Shown here piece by piece: positions 1-12,033 of a DNA stretch of 64,000 nucleotides. Origin of the DNA: Tetrahymena elliotti 4EA (taxonomy: Eukaryota > Ciliophora > Oligohymenophorea > Hymenostomatida > Tetrahymenidae); assembly GCA_000231825.2 (NCBI GenBank), contig JH720328.1:312148-376147 (forward strand). The letters are read 5' to 3'. The number at the start of each line of letters is the position of its first letter. Position 1 is the first letter of the stretch. A program made the position numbers and the translations under genes. The notes under the pieces are model-generated. The model ran no database searches and had not been told where the DNA came from. It was given only the letters and a program-made list of their open reading frames with translations.

Positions 1-645
1 GCTATACAAAACATTTTTACTATTTTAAAATATTTAAGGACGATTTCTGTTCTTGCTCCTATAATTAAAATCTTCTGTTTGGATTGTAGCCACTCCAATA
101 TTATCCTTTGGACTTCTGACAACATTATTATTTAATTATTGAGTAACATAAGTATTTTCACGAGGAGAAACTACATTAAAAATATTATTATTGTTGATAT
201 TAATTCTTGCTATATTTCTAACGCTACTATTCTAACTCTCAGGAACACTAATAGGCCCACTTCCTAAACCTTCATCAATAATTGCATCAAAGCTTGGTGA
301 AATTTGCTAATTACCTCCTAAAAATGAAATTTTATTTTGCCTTTGATTTTCTGGAAAAAAGAACTTCTTATCAGATAAAGATAAATTATGTTTTCTTGCT
401 TTCTAAGACTAATCATCTTTAATTTCTTAATCTTAAAGGGTAGTTTTCATGGCATTTGTTCCAGTATTTTACCCATGTGGACTGGCGCCCCGAATAGAAC
501 GATAATACTCAGGATTATTAAAGAGGTTATGATTTTTTGGCTTGATTAAAGTCTATTTTTTAATTGGAATAACTATTTAGGTTGCTGTCAAATATTGATG
601 TGCATTCTAACTTTAAGTGCTCGGAGCTAAATTCAAAGGATTCAT
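1..645 (-). CDS. N/Q-rich hypothetical protein, 5' part only
   Basis: Reads from an ATG at 645 down through the left edge with 215 codons and no TGA. TAA and TAG occur many times in frame and must be glutamine. The product starts MNPLNLAPSTQ and is rich in Asn, Gln, Ser and charged residues, with a run of Asn near residues 150-155 and basic patches such as KARKH and RSKNRNR. No signal peptide, membrane segment or known domain is visible in the part seen. The composition (low complexity, many Q codons) is typical of ciliate cytosolic or nuclear proteins of unknown role. The remainder lies outside the window, so function cannot be assigned. It is transcribed away from its right-hand neighbour, leaving a 2.5-kb divergent intergenic region. 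Confidence 0.75.
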
Positions 646-3132
646 ACAAAATCAAAAAGGTTAAATAAATAAATAAATTAATAATCAAACACTTAATGCT
701 AAATGAATAAAGATATTACTGTTCTCACACATAATTAGTAAATAACTCTTTAATTTATAATTTAAATTCATAAATCTATTAATTACTTTCAAAATAAATA
801 AAATTATTGATCACTTTCATTTCTTATTTATTAACTAATATTCTTTCTTTTTTATTTTAAATAATAACTGATATTTCTTTCATTGATTTTTTTAATTTAT
901 TAGAGTATTAACTAGCTAGCTATCTAGCTTATATTTTATTTGACCATATTTTTGTTGATCCCAATTCTTACAATTTAATTTACTTTCATAAAATTCTCAA
1001 AACAGACAACTCATTCCTTGTTGATTAAAACTTTTAATTATTAAAAATTTTTTTTTTATTTCTCAAAATAACGAAAAATTAAAATATATATTTAATTACA
1101 ACTGACTCAGGAACTAGCAAAAGAATTATGTCTTAAAATCCTTCTTTTACTAATATTAAAGTCGAACTAAATTAATAAATACTATATGTCATCATCAAAT
1201 GTCTATTTTTGGTATAATATCGTTATTCTTTTTAAATTACTTAAAAATGTTACACAGCCAATCTAAAACCTCTTCACTGTATTGTAGCTTATTTCCTTAT
1301 CTCTAATTATAAAAAAAGTATATCTATCTTGTTTGCTCTAGATTATTTATTAATAAATGTTAGTTCTTAAAGGTTGTATTTTCTATTCTTTCTTAAAATT
1401 AAATATATCAAGAACTCTTAACCCTTAATAATATCTGAGAATTTGTAAATACCTGATTCTTTTACTGATAAAAATAAAATTTTTATTCTGATAATTTATA
1501 ACATAATTTTTCACTTTTCATTTACTTTTCTCTGCTTACATCTGTTAAGAATTATGAGAAAAGAAATTAAGAAGCAAATATCTAAAATTATTCAGGGGGC
1601 TGAATAAATATCAAATTAGAAAATAGTTAGTACTATTCTGACAAAAGCTTGATTAAAAGAGGATTTGAAATTGATTTTTAAGCACAAATTAGATAAAAAA
1701 AATAAGTAAATTAATTAATTATCTATCTTTTAAAGAAATTATTTAGCAAATTTACCTTTAAAATTTTTTCTCTTCATGCTTTTTACTCCTTAGGTTAAAT
1801 GAACTATCATTAAAAGAAATAAAAATTTCTAAAAATAATTAATTTTTTTCTTTTAATGGAAAAAAGATATTTATTGATATTTAATTCTATCCATCTATTC
1901 AGCTAAAGGAGGAAATACATGTAAATTTTTAAAGGCTTAAAAGATTACATTAATTAAATTTTACTGAATTAAATTAGTCTTCAAGGATTTTTCTTAAAAT
2001 CTTGCTTATTTAAAGTAAATATGTATTATGATAAAAATAATACAAATTTATAAATTTTCAATAAGATAAGAAAAATTTAATTTCTAAAAAACAAATAAAT
2101 TTTACCATACATTAAATGGAATGAATTTTATTTTAGAATCTATTTCCGAAAAGAAATTAATGTTAGAATAAAAGTCAATTAAAAACTAATTTTTGTAGAT
2201 TTATTTTATTACAAGTTCCTGTTAAAGAAAAATAAGAATACTCTAATCCTATTCATCAATTGATAAAATTAGAAAAATAATTCAATTATGAAAATCAAAA
2301 AATTTTTTGTTTTAGACTGTTATTTGCTTAAATCATAATTAAGTGATAATTAATTTGCTTACAATTTTTTGTTTGAAAACTTATTTTTTTGAAGAAAAGC
2401 AAATTTATTAAAAATAAAGAAGAATGTAATTAATTTATATGCGTTTACACTTTCTTTTTGAATTAAAGTAAGATAAATCAGATTGTATGATTTATCTCAA
2501 TTATTTGGAAACGCGATTTACAAGCAAAAAATTTATAATTTTTTTGAAGAAAAAACATACAGATCTAAATGTGAAAATAAGTAAATGTATTTAAAAGAGC
2601 TATAATCTTTTATTAAAATTTTGAATATTTTGATAAATCTCTTCTCAATGTTCTAGTTTGGTAGAATTAAAAAATTTCAAAGAGATTTTGATCAATATTT
2701 ACAAATAATTTTAAGTTTTTTTACCAGTTATCTGTGGGAGTTTTTGAGAATTTTATTTATGGACTTATTTTAAGAAAAGTTTTAAATTAATGTACCTTTT
2801 TATTTATATCTAAATTGGTTTCTTTATATTTTAATTTGTTTTTATTTAATTTATCAGATATAATTATATTTATTTTTTATGAGGTTGTTATTTGTGTGAT
2901 TTACTTTTAAGAGTCTTTGTTTTTAGTATTACATTATGACAGAATAGAAATTATTCATTTCTTTATATTACTAAAATAAATGATTCAAGAATTATTAATA
3001 TAAATAATTTATTAATTTGATATTTGAAACACTCAATCAAAATAGTAATTTAATTAATAAACACGAAATTGAGTATATACTATCTTTTTCAAAAAGGAAT
3101 TAAGTATTCTTAGAAATCTGAGCTCTCCCTAA
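646..3132. other. Intergenic region, 2.5 kb
   Basis: AT-rich spacer between two divergent genes. It contains a short interrupted-repeat patch of CTAG tetranucleotides (about 911-930) and one short coding-like frame near 1554 listed separately. I see no RNA gene or clear regulatory motif. Confidence 0.5.
1554..1652 (+). pseudogene. Possible DEK_C-like domain relic (short frame)
   Basis: A 32-codon frame from ATG at 1554 to TGA at 1650 begins MRKEIKKQISKIIQGAE. The pattern of a helix followed by I-I-x-G-A resembles the start of the DEK C-terminal domain. The same frame resumes after the TGA as LKEDLKLIFKHKLDKK, again in keeping with the second half of that domain. This could be a decayed copy, an exon of an unrecognised gene, or chance. 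There are no flanking exons I can support. Confidence 0.2.
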
Positions 3133-6100
3133 ATGAAATTACTTATAAACCTTACTCTAGTATTACTTTTTAAGCTTATTTAGATTTCTTTAGCTCAATC
3201 TCTATAGCGATTTTCTTCAATATATTCCTCTACTTACTCGCATAAAGTAGATACATTAGAAAGTATTAACTAAATTTAATTCATAGAAGTAGCAAGCTAG
3301 AGAGGATTTGTGTTCGCCACTGCTGAAAATGAAGGATTAATTGTCCTTGACTCCAAAGACAATAATAAATTAATTTTTAAAAATAAGTTGAGGGATTCTC
3401 TAAATTAAGCTATAGCAGTCACGAGTGATGGTTAGCATGTTTTTTTGAGCATGAATAAAACTTTTTATGCCTTTTAATTTCTATACTCTGATAACAAGTA
3501 TAATTTATATTAGTATTATTAGAATTAGACAGATGCTTCTTCCTAAATTCAAAGAATCTAAGTTCTTTAAAATGATAACAGAATAATCATAGCACATTTC
3601 TCTGGTTTACTTTCTTTAATTGATTTAAGTAAGAGAGATAAATAAATGATCAACGTTTTATCAGAGTATAAAGTTTAATCTAGTCTAAGAGGACTCAAAA
3701 TAACTGTTGATATGTTATGGATAATAGTTTCAGACTACACTTATGGAATTATGATTTTTTATTGGAAAGACTCATAAAAAACTCAAACAACTCTTGATTT
3801 AGTAAATGTTGCAATTTCTTCTTCTGTTTCTCCAAGCTATTTTGTTGTCACTAAAGATGGGAGATATATCATGATGATAGAATATTGGGATGGACTCAGT
3901 ATTATTGATTTTAACTCAATTTAATAAAAATATATTTAAAACTCATTTACTAATTTTACCGTTGATGAACCATCCTTAATTGTTCCTCACTGGTGGGTAG
4001 AATAAAATGTTTCTCCTGATAGTGTTGCTATTACAATGTCAAATGATGAGAATTATTTGATGGTGGGTTAAAGATCAGTTGGTGTATATATTATAGACAT
4101 TTCTGATAAACTACATCCTAAACTATTTCAATTAATTTCAGCACCACTTGATTCTCTTTGTCTTACTTTATCAAAAGACGAAATTTAATAATACTTATAT
4201 TATTCTAATGGTTCTTCTTTACTCGCTTTCAAGAAATCTGAACCTAACTTAAATTTAGATGTACCTAATATATTAAATGTATAGAAATCAACTAGCGTTA
4301 ATGCGGGAAATAGTAAATGGAGATGGTTAGGAGCCGTTGAAAAAAATAACTAATTTTTATTTTAAGCATCCTATGATTAAGGTGTAGCAATTATGGATTT
4401 GAGGGTATCTCCTCAGCTTATGACTACTGCTTATAAAATCCCTGTGGAGATTCAAGGTGGGTCTGTTGATTCTTTTATTCTTTTTGGCTAAAACGATGAA
4501 TTTCTAGCTGTTCCAATTCAAACAAGCACAACTATTATTAACATTTATAACATAACTGATAGGACTAAACCTGCGTTAATTTAATCTATTCCTTCAGACA
4601 ATCCTTCCTACTCATATTCAATGGATATGAATGATGATTAGACTCTTTTTGTATTTGATAATAATTTTAGCTTCGTGTTATATAATATGACAACCATAGG
4701 CATGTTTACATAGATCAGCAAATGGGAATTCTCAAATGGAATTTTTGGTGGAATTGCTAATGGTTTGATAATCTCTCATGATAGTAAATATATTATAGCT
4801 GTAGAAAGATCTAATGTGATTTGTGTTTTAGATATTTCTAATCAAAAGAAGATATAAATCGCTAATTATATAAGGACAAGTGGAGGAGAAAACATTATAA
4901 AAGGTAAATATGGGGATAATAAAAAATATGCATTTATTGTTTAAGGGTTGTATGGTATTGATGTAATCGATATGACCTATCTTCCTTTCTTAAATGTAGT
5001 AAGTAAAGTTTAAACATAAGGTTTTTCAAATTATTTGACTTTAATCAAGCAAAACACATATGCCTTGGTAAGTTCCCTTGATATCGGATAAATTAGTTTA
5101 GTAAACTACACTGATATCACTTAACCTAAAATAGTAAGTACATTTTAATATGTTAATGAGCATGCTACTTCTGTTTGCGCATCTCCTACTAATGACTACT
5201 TTTATATCATCAGTCAGAGTGGTCTTAGAACAGTACCATTAACTAGTAATATATTCATTCATACTGAAATATAACAAATTTTGAATGCAAATACAGGCTC
5301 CCCATTACTTCTTTAATTACCCAAAGATCAACCACTACTTGTTGGCTAGCAAATAAACTTTTAATTTTAAATACTTTTACCTACTCCAGGAATAGCTATT
5401 ACCAGTATTTATTATATCGAATATGGATAGATTTAGAGATTACCTTATTGGATGAATTACAATCCTATTTAATAAACACTTACTCTCAATATTGTAAAAG
5501 ATTCTTTAGGTTAGAATTATGACATGAATAAATAAAATTAGCTTATCTAAAATACTGTAGCAGTTTAATCAAATATTCCTGTATAAATTTAAGATTTAGT
5601 TTTTACAAAAGAAGTGCATGGGGTTGTTTAAGATGTTACATAAGCAACTATGATATGGGATTATTTCCACAATATTGGTTTATTAGATAAATCTGATTTT
5701 GTGACCAGCGTTTTCTAGTATTAAAAACCTCTTGGTATTAACTTAAATGGATTAAATTTTAGTGAATAATTACTTCGTAATATAAAAATCGTTCTATAAA
5801 ACTCTGTAACCCTAAACCCTATTTATTTCAATACATAATCATCTCTCAATATAAATGTGAATCCCACTTAGAGTAACAATACTCAACTAACTTATATCTA
5901 AGCTCTATAAAGTCGAGTTTACTTGTATTTAAGCATTGATCTTAAATATGGAATGTTTGTAGATAAAACTTATAATGGTATGATATCTTCTACAACTAGT
6001 GAGAGAAACTAATTATAGCTTGAAGGAGATCCATAAGTCTTGAACACTTGCTTAAATAATAAAATAGAAGTTTATATTCTTGAAAATTCTAGCAGTATGG

Positions 6101-8487
6101 CCATATCAGAAATATTACCATTAGTAAATATTACTGTTTAATTACAAGATAATACTAATTATGACATTATATAAAATTATACATTGGATAAAATGTCTTT
6201 CTTTAGATACAGAGGCAAGTTAGTTTAAAATCCTGAAAATAATATGAATTTATAAGAATAAGTTAACAGTTAATATTCTGATGGAAAATTAGAAATAAAA
6301 ACCACAATAAACATAGAATTATCATAAAATTCTTTTATTATTTTAGATAATACCACAGATCGTACTTTACCTCTTACATATAGTGCCTTCTTAATAGAAG
6401 ATGAATAGCATGTTCCAATCCCTACTAGTTTTTGGTTATAATTTTAACCTTCTCTTTTAAAGTTTACTGGATCATGTAGCTACTCTGAATTTAATAATAA
6501 ATATTGCTTTTTTGTTAATGTTACTGATTAATATTCAGTTGCAAGCAGCACTTTTTGTGTAAAAACAAATTAGATACCATTTATTATTATTTTTAATCTA
6601 ATCTTCTAAATTCTCGGTCCTATCATTTTCCTTTTAGGTTTATACAAGTATCAACATATATTTTATAACTGGATTTATGCTTAAAAAAATATATATTCAA
6701 CAGAATATGCTAAGGTTAATCACACTTTTTATCATAGAACAGTTTTTGTAGGTTAAAATATGTAAATTGCTTATGAGATTATGAAAAAATTTTTAAATGA
6801 ATTTAATTCAGGAAGAATCTCAGTAAACTAAAATTATTAAGTAGATGAACAAATAAATAATGATATTGAGCATTCTTAAAATATTGAGAAAGCCAAAGAA
6901 ATTGGTAAAAAAAATATGTCTTAAGAGCTCAATTTATCTAAAGATTTTCAAAAAAAGATAAATGAATTTTCAAAAATACCAACTTAAAAATTAACAAAAA
7001 TTGAGTAAGCTTACCTTAGCTAAAATGACTAGTAGCTCTTATTTGAAAAATTTTTAACAGACCTTTTCAACAATGACGTTTCTTACAGATTTGATGGACA
7101 TGTTTGTTTTGTGAATACATTAAAAGATTCGCTAAAGTCGAAATCTAATTTGCTAAGGCTGTCTTTAAGAAGCCTATTGGCTCGTCATCTTCTTGAAAAA
7201 GATAAAGTCACTTTGAAAGCATATAATTTTTTAAAAAAGTATGCTTTGGATTTAAAAAAATATACTAAAAATGATTGGTATAAGCACTATGTTCACATAA
7301 ATCATATGGAGGAAGAAGAAAATGATGAAGTTAATATGTCTATATTACGATAAGCATGCATTAATTCTATTCATCCAAATTAAAATTAGAATTTTCTAAG
7401 CACATCAAAAAAACTGAACAATAGTCTTCCTTAATTAGCAATTAAAAGAGAAACATTTGATTTAGTGTTAAACTCAATTAATGTATTAGAAGGTGAAGAA
7501 AATTTCATTTCAGATACTAATAAGTAAGGCTAAAATACAAAAAAAATCTCTGTTTCAATGAGAACTAATTCAAAGTAACAGACAAATAAACCCAAAGCCT
7601 CTGCTAGTGTTAATAAAAACTTACTTAAAGAACTTTTATTTGCAGATAGTCTTGGGCTCGTTTATCCTTCACCCTCTAAATATCGTCCTTGCATAGGAGA
7701 AGGAATGCATTTAGAGGAACATTAAATAGCGTGTGTTAGAGCTTTTACAAAAGTCCATAATAACTCTTCTTATCTGACAGGATTGCGTAAACTTTTCAAA
7801 ATGGAATATGTTCCATTAGCTTCTTATGAAAACAGAAAATTACCTTAATGGTTGGACTACACATCTAAGTAAGACTTGTTTTTGCTTAAAGGATGTCCCA
7901 CTGTAGAAGATTAAACAGAAATAATGCTACGTTTCTATAGCTAGAAACACTTCATTTTAAAATAATTTGTAATTAAAATAGAATAAGAAGTATCTGAAGA
8001 TGTTTAAATAAATAAATTGAATTTGCAGAGATTTTAAAATAATAATTAAAGTAGTCTTCCAAACTAATTAAGATTTGCTTAAACAAAGTAATATAGTGAA
8101 AATTATTTAGATTAACCTTCTATTTTAAGTAACCCTACCCCTTATAAGAGTACCCTAAACTCTAATTAAAACTTCTTTAAAGGTCCATAAAAATCTACAT
8201 TTTAAGCAATAGCTGCTAATGTAGGTTCAAATGCATTGGAAGAGTTTAGTAGTAATATAGAAGATGATATTATAAGCATTGAAGGAGAAGATCTTTAAGA
8301 AAATTGTATTGATAATATTAAATCAAATGGCAAAACATAATCATAAGATGTTATACTAAGTCCATCAAATAGTATTCAAATAAATGTTGATAATCAAATT
8401 GGATTTTAAGATAACAAAATAAATATGTACAATTTTGATATCAAATTAATGAAAAACAGCAGATAAGCAGATGAATAAAATTTATGA
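3133..8487 (+). CDS. Large single-pass surface protein with LVIVD/beta-propeller-like repeats
   Basis: One uninterrupted 1784-codon frame from ATG 3133 to TGA 8485-8487, with TAA/TAG as Gln throughout. Residues 1-21 (MKLLINLTLVLLF...) form a signal peptide. The N-terminal two thirds contain repeated short strands ending in patterns such as GLIVLD, GVYIIDIS, GVAIMDL and GIDVIDM, the hallmark of LVIVD repeats found in secreted beta-propellers. Near residue 730 a segment LLLQLPKDQPLLVGQQ resembles the start of a cadherin/dystroglycan-type fold. A single hydrophobic segment lies at about 1149-1172 (FIIIFNLIFQILGPIIFLLG), followed by a roughly 610-residue Gln/Asn/Ser-rich cytosolic tail. Known ciliate relatives are annotated only as transmembrane proteins, so the role (probably extracellular binding or surface contact) is inferred. 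No intron is needed, unusual beside its multi-exon neighbours. Confidence 0.85.
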
Positions 8488-10225
8488 CTCTTACTTTACT
8501 AAATTTATTTAATTATTTAATAATTCAATAATCTATTCAAACTATACTTTCTATTAAATTTTAATCTATTTTTATAAGAAAAAATTTTAGAAATTCTATT
8601 TTTCATCTTTGATTTTTTTTTTCATTTACATAATATAATTTTATGGTTTTTGATTCATGTTATTTAAAATAATTATTAAATTTAGTTATTTAAAATTTTT
8701 TTAACTGGTAAAATTAGGCCGATTTTGAAAATTTAAACCATAAATAATTATGGAGGTATTAAAAGTAATTAATTTTTATTCATTTATTTTCTATAAAAAA
8801 GTTCAAAAGCATCAATAATATTTAAATTAAATCAAATATTTTGATATTTTTCTTCATTTTTTAGAGATTAATTTGTTCTTTATGAATTTATAAAAACTAA
8901 TTAATAGTTTTTTTTTAATAAATAGTGATCAAATTTTTCTAGTCATTCATTTAGTTCTAATTTTGTAGTTTTTTTTGGGAATAAATGGATTTTTTTCTGT
9001 TTTAATATGATATTTTTTGTCCAACAAATGACAATAAGAGATGGTTCAAGAAAAAGAAGAAAAATGATAAATTTTCTAATTAAAAATTGATAATAAATTT
9101 TGGAGATGATGAATTATTCTTTGTTCAATTGTATGAATTATAGTAAAGGAAAATTATAATTTAAGAATAGGAATATTGAAATACATTATTTCAGCTACTT
9201 CTATACCTCTTATTAAAAAGATGAAGGTATTTTATTAAAAAATGGCATAATCAACAGTTATGACATCAAAACAATATCTCTTTTATATTTTATGAAGGAG
9301 TTTGTGAAAAGGAAAATTAGATTAATAGATGATAGTTCTTTGAAAGTAAGATTAATATAACTAAAAACTAAAATACATATAATGAACTTATAAAAGAATA
9401 AAAGTTGATAATTAATATAAATAATAAAGTTAAATAATTATGATTGATGATTTTCTAAATTTTAGAAGAAAAAATGCATTTATTTAAAGCAAATTTTAAG
9501 TAAAATTAAAAAACAAAATTCTAAAATAGAATTTCATCCATTTTTAAAAATATTTAATTCGAGAAAATATGAGCTAGACAAAAATTACTAATAACCTTTT
9601 TGAATTTAAAAAAGAGGATGTTTTTAATCAATAAATATCAGGCACAATATATTGATAGATATTTAATTGATTTTTTAGCTATTATCTTCAATCGAGAAAC
9701 CCTTTTAAATTTCAAGAATCCTATAAATCAAACTAAATTTAAATGTTTCCAAAGATTTATCATATGCTTTTGGAGTCTTCTTTTATAAATCAATCTAACC
9801 AAAGTATTAATATTCAATACTTTAAGTAGGTAATTTCATTTTTAGATATTTGAAAGCAAAATTTAAATTAATTTCAAGCAATAAAATAATTTAGAAGAAA
9901 AAACATAGACATACTGAAATTTGTATGGATGAATTAATTAGATTATAGAGTAGAAAAAATACAATAAAAACTTAAAATGCAAATAAAGTGAATAATATTT
10001 AATTAGGTTTATAATATAAAGTTAGTTAGTTAGTTAGTTAGTTAGTAAGTAAGTATTTTTTGTGTATCATGTAGATGTAGGTTTAATTTAGTCCTTAGTA
10101 TTCTATTTAAAATATCAAGTATTTGATTATTAAGGTAGGATGTAAGTAAAAAGTTGGTATAAGGGATTATAAATATTAAAAACCCTCTTGTAAATGGATA
10201 TTATTTTTTTGAGAACTTCCAATAT
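8488..10225. other. Intergenic region, 1.7 kb
   Basis: Lies downstream of the large surface-protein gene and downstream of the convergent GTPase-like gene. Short TGA-free frames occur (for example 9096-9180) but none continues convincingly through splice sites. It includes the tetranucleotide microsatellite at 10021-10054. Confidence 0.45.
10021..10054. repeat. (GTTA)n tetranucleotide microsatellite
   Basis: Six tandem GTTA units followed by three AAGT-like units, located between the 3' ends of two convergent genes. Confidence 0.85.
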
Positions 10226-10810
10226 TCAAATTTGATGATAAATGGAGACACTCACCATAATTTTATTAACTATTTTTTTGTAGTAGGGATAATTAATAAT
10301 TGAAGAAAATTCTTAGTGAGTTTCTATGTATAAAGCTATTTCATTGTCATCAATCCATTCTTCAATATCTTATTTGTTTAGAGATTTGCAATTATCATGA
10401 TGTGGGTTACAATTAGTAGAAAATAAGTAAATCTTAGGATTATTTTCATGCAACAGGGTTGTCTCTAAGATTATCTTATACCATTTAGTAAGATTTCTTA
10501 GCGAGTCAGAGTTATTGATGTCAAAAACTAATATGAATCCATTCTATTTTTGCATTAGTTCTTTTATAAGAGATAAATTATCTTAAGTGTTTTGATTAGT
10601 ATTTATATCCCAAAGATGTAAATTCACTCTTTTTTTGTTTAGAGAAAGCTACTTCTGAAAATAGCAAATTGGTAGTTAATTAACTAATGAGTTATTATCT
10701 TACTACTAAAGTAGCCCTTTTACTACAGAAGCTTTTCCCTCAAGATTATCTCCAAATATCATTATTGAGAGACTTTAATTTTCAGGATTTTCGTTTGAAA
10801 ATAAGTTCAT
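10226..10810 (-). CDS. Ras/Rab-like small GTPase homologue with degenerate nucleotide-binding motifs
   Basis: An intronless 194-codon frame runs from ATG at 10810 to TGA at 10226-10228; an in-frame TGA just upstream fixes this start as the first ATG. The layout follows the small-GTPase fold in order. P-loop position 20-28 reads GDNLEGKAS, where the usual Ser/Thr after Lys is Ala27. Switch II (67-73) reads WDINTNQ in place of WDTAGQ. Strand beta-4 is FILVFDINNSDSL at 92-104. The NKxD position (131-136) reads STNCNP, and the ETSAK position (161-165) reads YIETH. No C-terminal prenylation cysteines are present. The overall pattern is clearly homologous to Ras/Rab proteins, but the guanine-specificity motif and the DxxG glycine are lost, so GTP binding and hydrolysis are doubtful. 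It may be a pseudo-GTPase or a decaying gene; the intact frame favours the former. Confidence 0.75.
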
Positions 10811-12033
10811 ATTTGCTTTTTTATCTATTTTTGTTTGATTTTTTTAAGATCTTAAATTTTTTATTCAATTCATCCAAACTTCTTATTTTTAAAAACAAAT
10901 AGGTTCATTAACTTTCTATGATACGATATTTATAAAAAAGAGATCTCATTTTATGCATCAATCTTTTGAAGATTTAAAGGTGCACAAGTTAAGCAAAAAA
11001 TGTGTATTAATTTTTTAATATTTTTTGTTTCTTAAAAGACATACTAAAAAATTAAATTTATAAATTTTAAAAAAGTTAGCAGAAATACTTTTGATTGTTT
11101 CTTACTTACTTATTCTTCAATCAATCACTTATTTTAAATGAATTTATTTTAATCTCTTAAAATCTTTCTTTTAAATTATTTACTTATTTTTCCAATTAAT
11201 TTCTAGGCATATAATTTGGTAGTAGAATTAATCAATTTTTATTCATGGTTTTATTTTACTTATATTTTCATGGCTTTTTTTAAAGAACTTATTATTAATT
11301 AATTCATTCATTTAACTATTAGCATAATTTCTAATTTATCACAATTTCAATAAAATTATTTATTTCTTCTTGCTTTAAATTATTTAATTTTTAAGAAAAA
11401 ATAATAAAACCTACCATCACATTTCATTAAAAAATGCTGAAAAAATATCGAATTTTAAATACGTTTCATATTTTGCTTTTTGTGTCTTGTGGTATAATTA
11501 AAATTTTTTCGTCATTAAAATAATTTGTTTTAAAATTTGTGTTTCAAAAGACTTGAAAAACGATACAAACAAACAAACATACATAAAGTAAGTGTATTTA
11601 TTAATATTAAGTTATTTAGAAATTTTTTAATATTTACATAAAAATCATTATCCAAAAAAATATGTTTTTTTCCTTTCTATTTATTAATTTTTAAATGGTA
11701 ATATTCATTTTAACTTGACGAAATGCAAGAATAAGTTTACCATTTATCTTTGAGTTGATAAGAAACAGAATGGAATTTTATTGATTGAATTTAAAATAGC
11801 TTGATAATTTTCTTGCATAAATTGAATCAAATTTATTTTGAATTATTTAAGTTTTAAGACATAGAAAAATGAATGTTCTAAACTAAATAAAATATTTCTA
11901 GTTTTTATAACAAATTATCTATTTTGACATAGAACTATTATTTTATAAAAAACTTAGTTGATCTCTATATTAAATATTTATTAGCAATATTGATTAGTTA
12001 GGTCTACTAATTAAAAATTAGAGTAAAGCTTAA
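10811..12033. other. Intergenic region, 1.2 kb
   Basis: AT-rich divergent spacer between the GTPase-like gene (minus) and the kinase gene (plus). I see no gene or recognisable element in it. Confidence 0.5.

Noticed and set aside
9096..9480. Short coding-like frames (GDDELFFVQLYELQ and others)
   Set aside because: Frames are interrupted every 20-40 codons by TGA, and no splice solution links them.
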